NCBI RefSeq assembly: GCF_014170305.1
Contig: NZ_LZZT01000035.1
Location: 1-33,054 of the forward strand
DNA length: 33,054 bases
Source of the DNA: Achromobacter sp. UMC71
Lineage (GTDB): Bacteria; Pseudomonadota; Gammaproteobacteria; Burkholderiales; Burkholderiaceae_B
Direction: 5' to 3'
Both the position numbers and the translations under genes were made by a program. Each line of letters begins with the position of its first letter. Within the stretch, counting starts at the first letter, position 1. Positions 32,220-33,054 of this stretch are shown one piece after another. Under the pieces are notes generated by a model. The model searched no databases, was not told where the DNA came from, and saw nothing but the letters and a program-made list of their open reading frames with translations.

Positions 32220-33054
32220 GCCTTGTCGGTGATGGACTGCACGCCATCGTGCGCATCCAGCACGCATTGCTTGCACACGGTGAACTGCGGGAAGGCGTAA
32301 GGCAGCCGGTCCGGTCCGGAGAATTGTTTGTTTCCCGTCTTGACGTCGATGCGCCCCGGCGCGGTGACGGTGATGTTGCCGCCTTCGAGCACGATGCTGG
32401 CGCCCGCGGCCGTCGCGATGCGGATGCGCTTGGGCGCGGCGTATTCCACCGCGGCCTGCGCGCTGCCAATGGTGATGTCTTTCTGCGCCTGCACTCGCAG
32501 GATGTCGTGCTGGGCCTGCACATCGACGTTGCCCTTGGCCGAGATCAGGTCCAGCCCCGAGTCCGCCCCGCCCTGCTGCAGGCCGGCGACGATGCCCAGG
32601 CCCTGGCCGGCGTGCAGGCGCAACGCGCCCATCACCGCCAGGTTCTGGTCCTTGCCGGCCGACCAGTGCACGGCCTCGCCGGCCGTCACTTGCAGGTGCT
32701 TGGCCGCGATCTGTGCCAGCCCGGCGCGCGCGGCCATCAGCACGACGGGATCGGTGGGGTGCGGCACTTTGCCTTGCGCGGCCTGCGTGTGCCTGGCCGC
32801 GGCATCGCCGCGGGCGCCGTCCAGGCTGTCGCCCGCGACCGTGCCCGAGACCGCGCGGTGCATGGCCGCCAGCGGCGCCTTGTCGCCATCCAGCACGCTG
32901 GCCTGCGGGCCCTTGGTGCCCAGCGCCGTCGCCAGCCGCAGGCCCTGGTGGGCGCCGACCACGCCGTCCAGCGAACGCGCCATCTGCTCGGTCTGGCTGG
33001 CCAGCGCCTGTACGCCCGCCGCATCGCCCACGGCGCTGGCGTTGCCGCCGGTGG
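32216..33054 (-). CDS. VgrG, C-terminal part (start outside the window)
   Basis: The frame is open from the right edge to a TGA at 32216-32218. The visible ~279 residues contain the post-spike region and a DUF2345 domain: DPVVLMAARAGLAQIAAKHL, the VTAGEAVHWSAGKDQN repeat-type strands, HAGQGLGIVAGLQQGGADSG, and SIVLEGGNITVTAPGRIDVK, typical of VgrG C termini. The protein ends in a short tail with a C-x2-C pair (FTVCKQC) and no toxin domain. It is therefore a carrier VgrG for the effector module downstream. The internal GTG at 33031 is not the start. Confidence 0.88.
   Translation of the reverse strand, partial: TGGNASAVGDAAGVQALASQTEQMARSLDGVVGAHQGLRLATALGTKGPQASVLDGDKAPLAAMHRAVSGTVAGDSLDGARGDAAARHTQAAQGKVPHPTDPVVLMAARAGLAQIAAKHLQVTAGEAVHWSAGKDQNLAVMGALRLHAGQGLGIVAGLQQGGADSGLDLISAKGNVDVQAQHDILRVQAQKDITIGSAQAAVEYAAPKRIRIATAAGASIVLEGGNITVTAPGRIDVKTGNKQFSGPDRLPYAFPQFTVCKQCVLDAHDGVQSITDKA

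Noticed and set aside
1..33054. Mobile elements, CRISPR arrays, tRNA or rRNA genes
   Set aside because: I saw no transposase or integrase coding, no regularly spaced repeats, and no tRNA- or rRNA-like sequence; intergenic spaces are too short for most of these.

Overview
The window is high-GC with strong G/C third-codon bias. It carries a large type VI secretion system (T6SS) locus next to a small conserved betaproteobacterial operon end (DUF2894) and a carotenoid-oxygenase gene. Gene content and protein style suggest a Burkholderiales member, most likely Alcaligenaceae (Achromobacter/Bordetella-like). The genus is inferred from recognition, not from a search.

Layout, left to right. (1) 1-413 (+) is the 3' end of a DUF2894 gene. 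(2) 484-1818 (-) is a carotenoid cleavage oxygenase-type Fe(II) enzyme. Its sigma70-like promoter is overlapped by operator-like repeats. (3) 1944-18974 (-) is the main T6SS operon, read right to left: TPR lipoprotein, tssB, tssC, hcp, tssE, tssF, tssG, clpV, vgrG, DUF4123 adaptor, VasX-like pore-forming effector, DUF6708 membrane protein (probable immunity) and a small frameshifted membrane-protein gene. A strong intrinsic-terminator-like hairpin lies between hcp and tssE. (4) 18975-19130 is a divergent regulatory region. (5) 19131-28093 (+) holds tssJ, tssK and tssL, then a 1682-residue VgrG fused to a C-terminal zinc metallopeptidase domain, a probable periplasmic immunity protein and a small three-helix membrane protein. 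(6) 28112-33054 (-) is a third VgrG module: vgrG (cut by the window edge), DUF4123 adaptor, DUF3304 lipoprotein (probable immunity) and a Tle1/DUF2235-like effector whose expected nucleophile serine is an aspartate.

How it works together. TssB/C form the contractile sheath around an Hcp tube, TssE/F/G/K make the baseplate, TssJ/L belong to the membrane complex, and ClpV recycles the sheath. Three VgrG spikes each carry a different cargo: a pore-former through DUF4123, a covalently fused protease, and a lipase-fold protein through DUF4123. Each has an adjacent immunity candidate in a compartment that fits the toxin. TssM and TssA are not in the window and presumably lie beyond the right edge.

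The best candidates for something undescribed are the VgrG-metallopeptidase, with a long insertion inside its zinc motif and four exact 18-residue tandem repeats before it; its signal-peptide-bearing partner; the serine-less Tle1-like protein; and the frameshifted gene after the DUF6708 gene.
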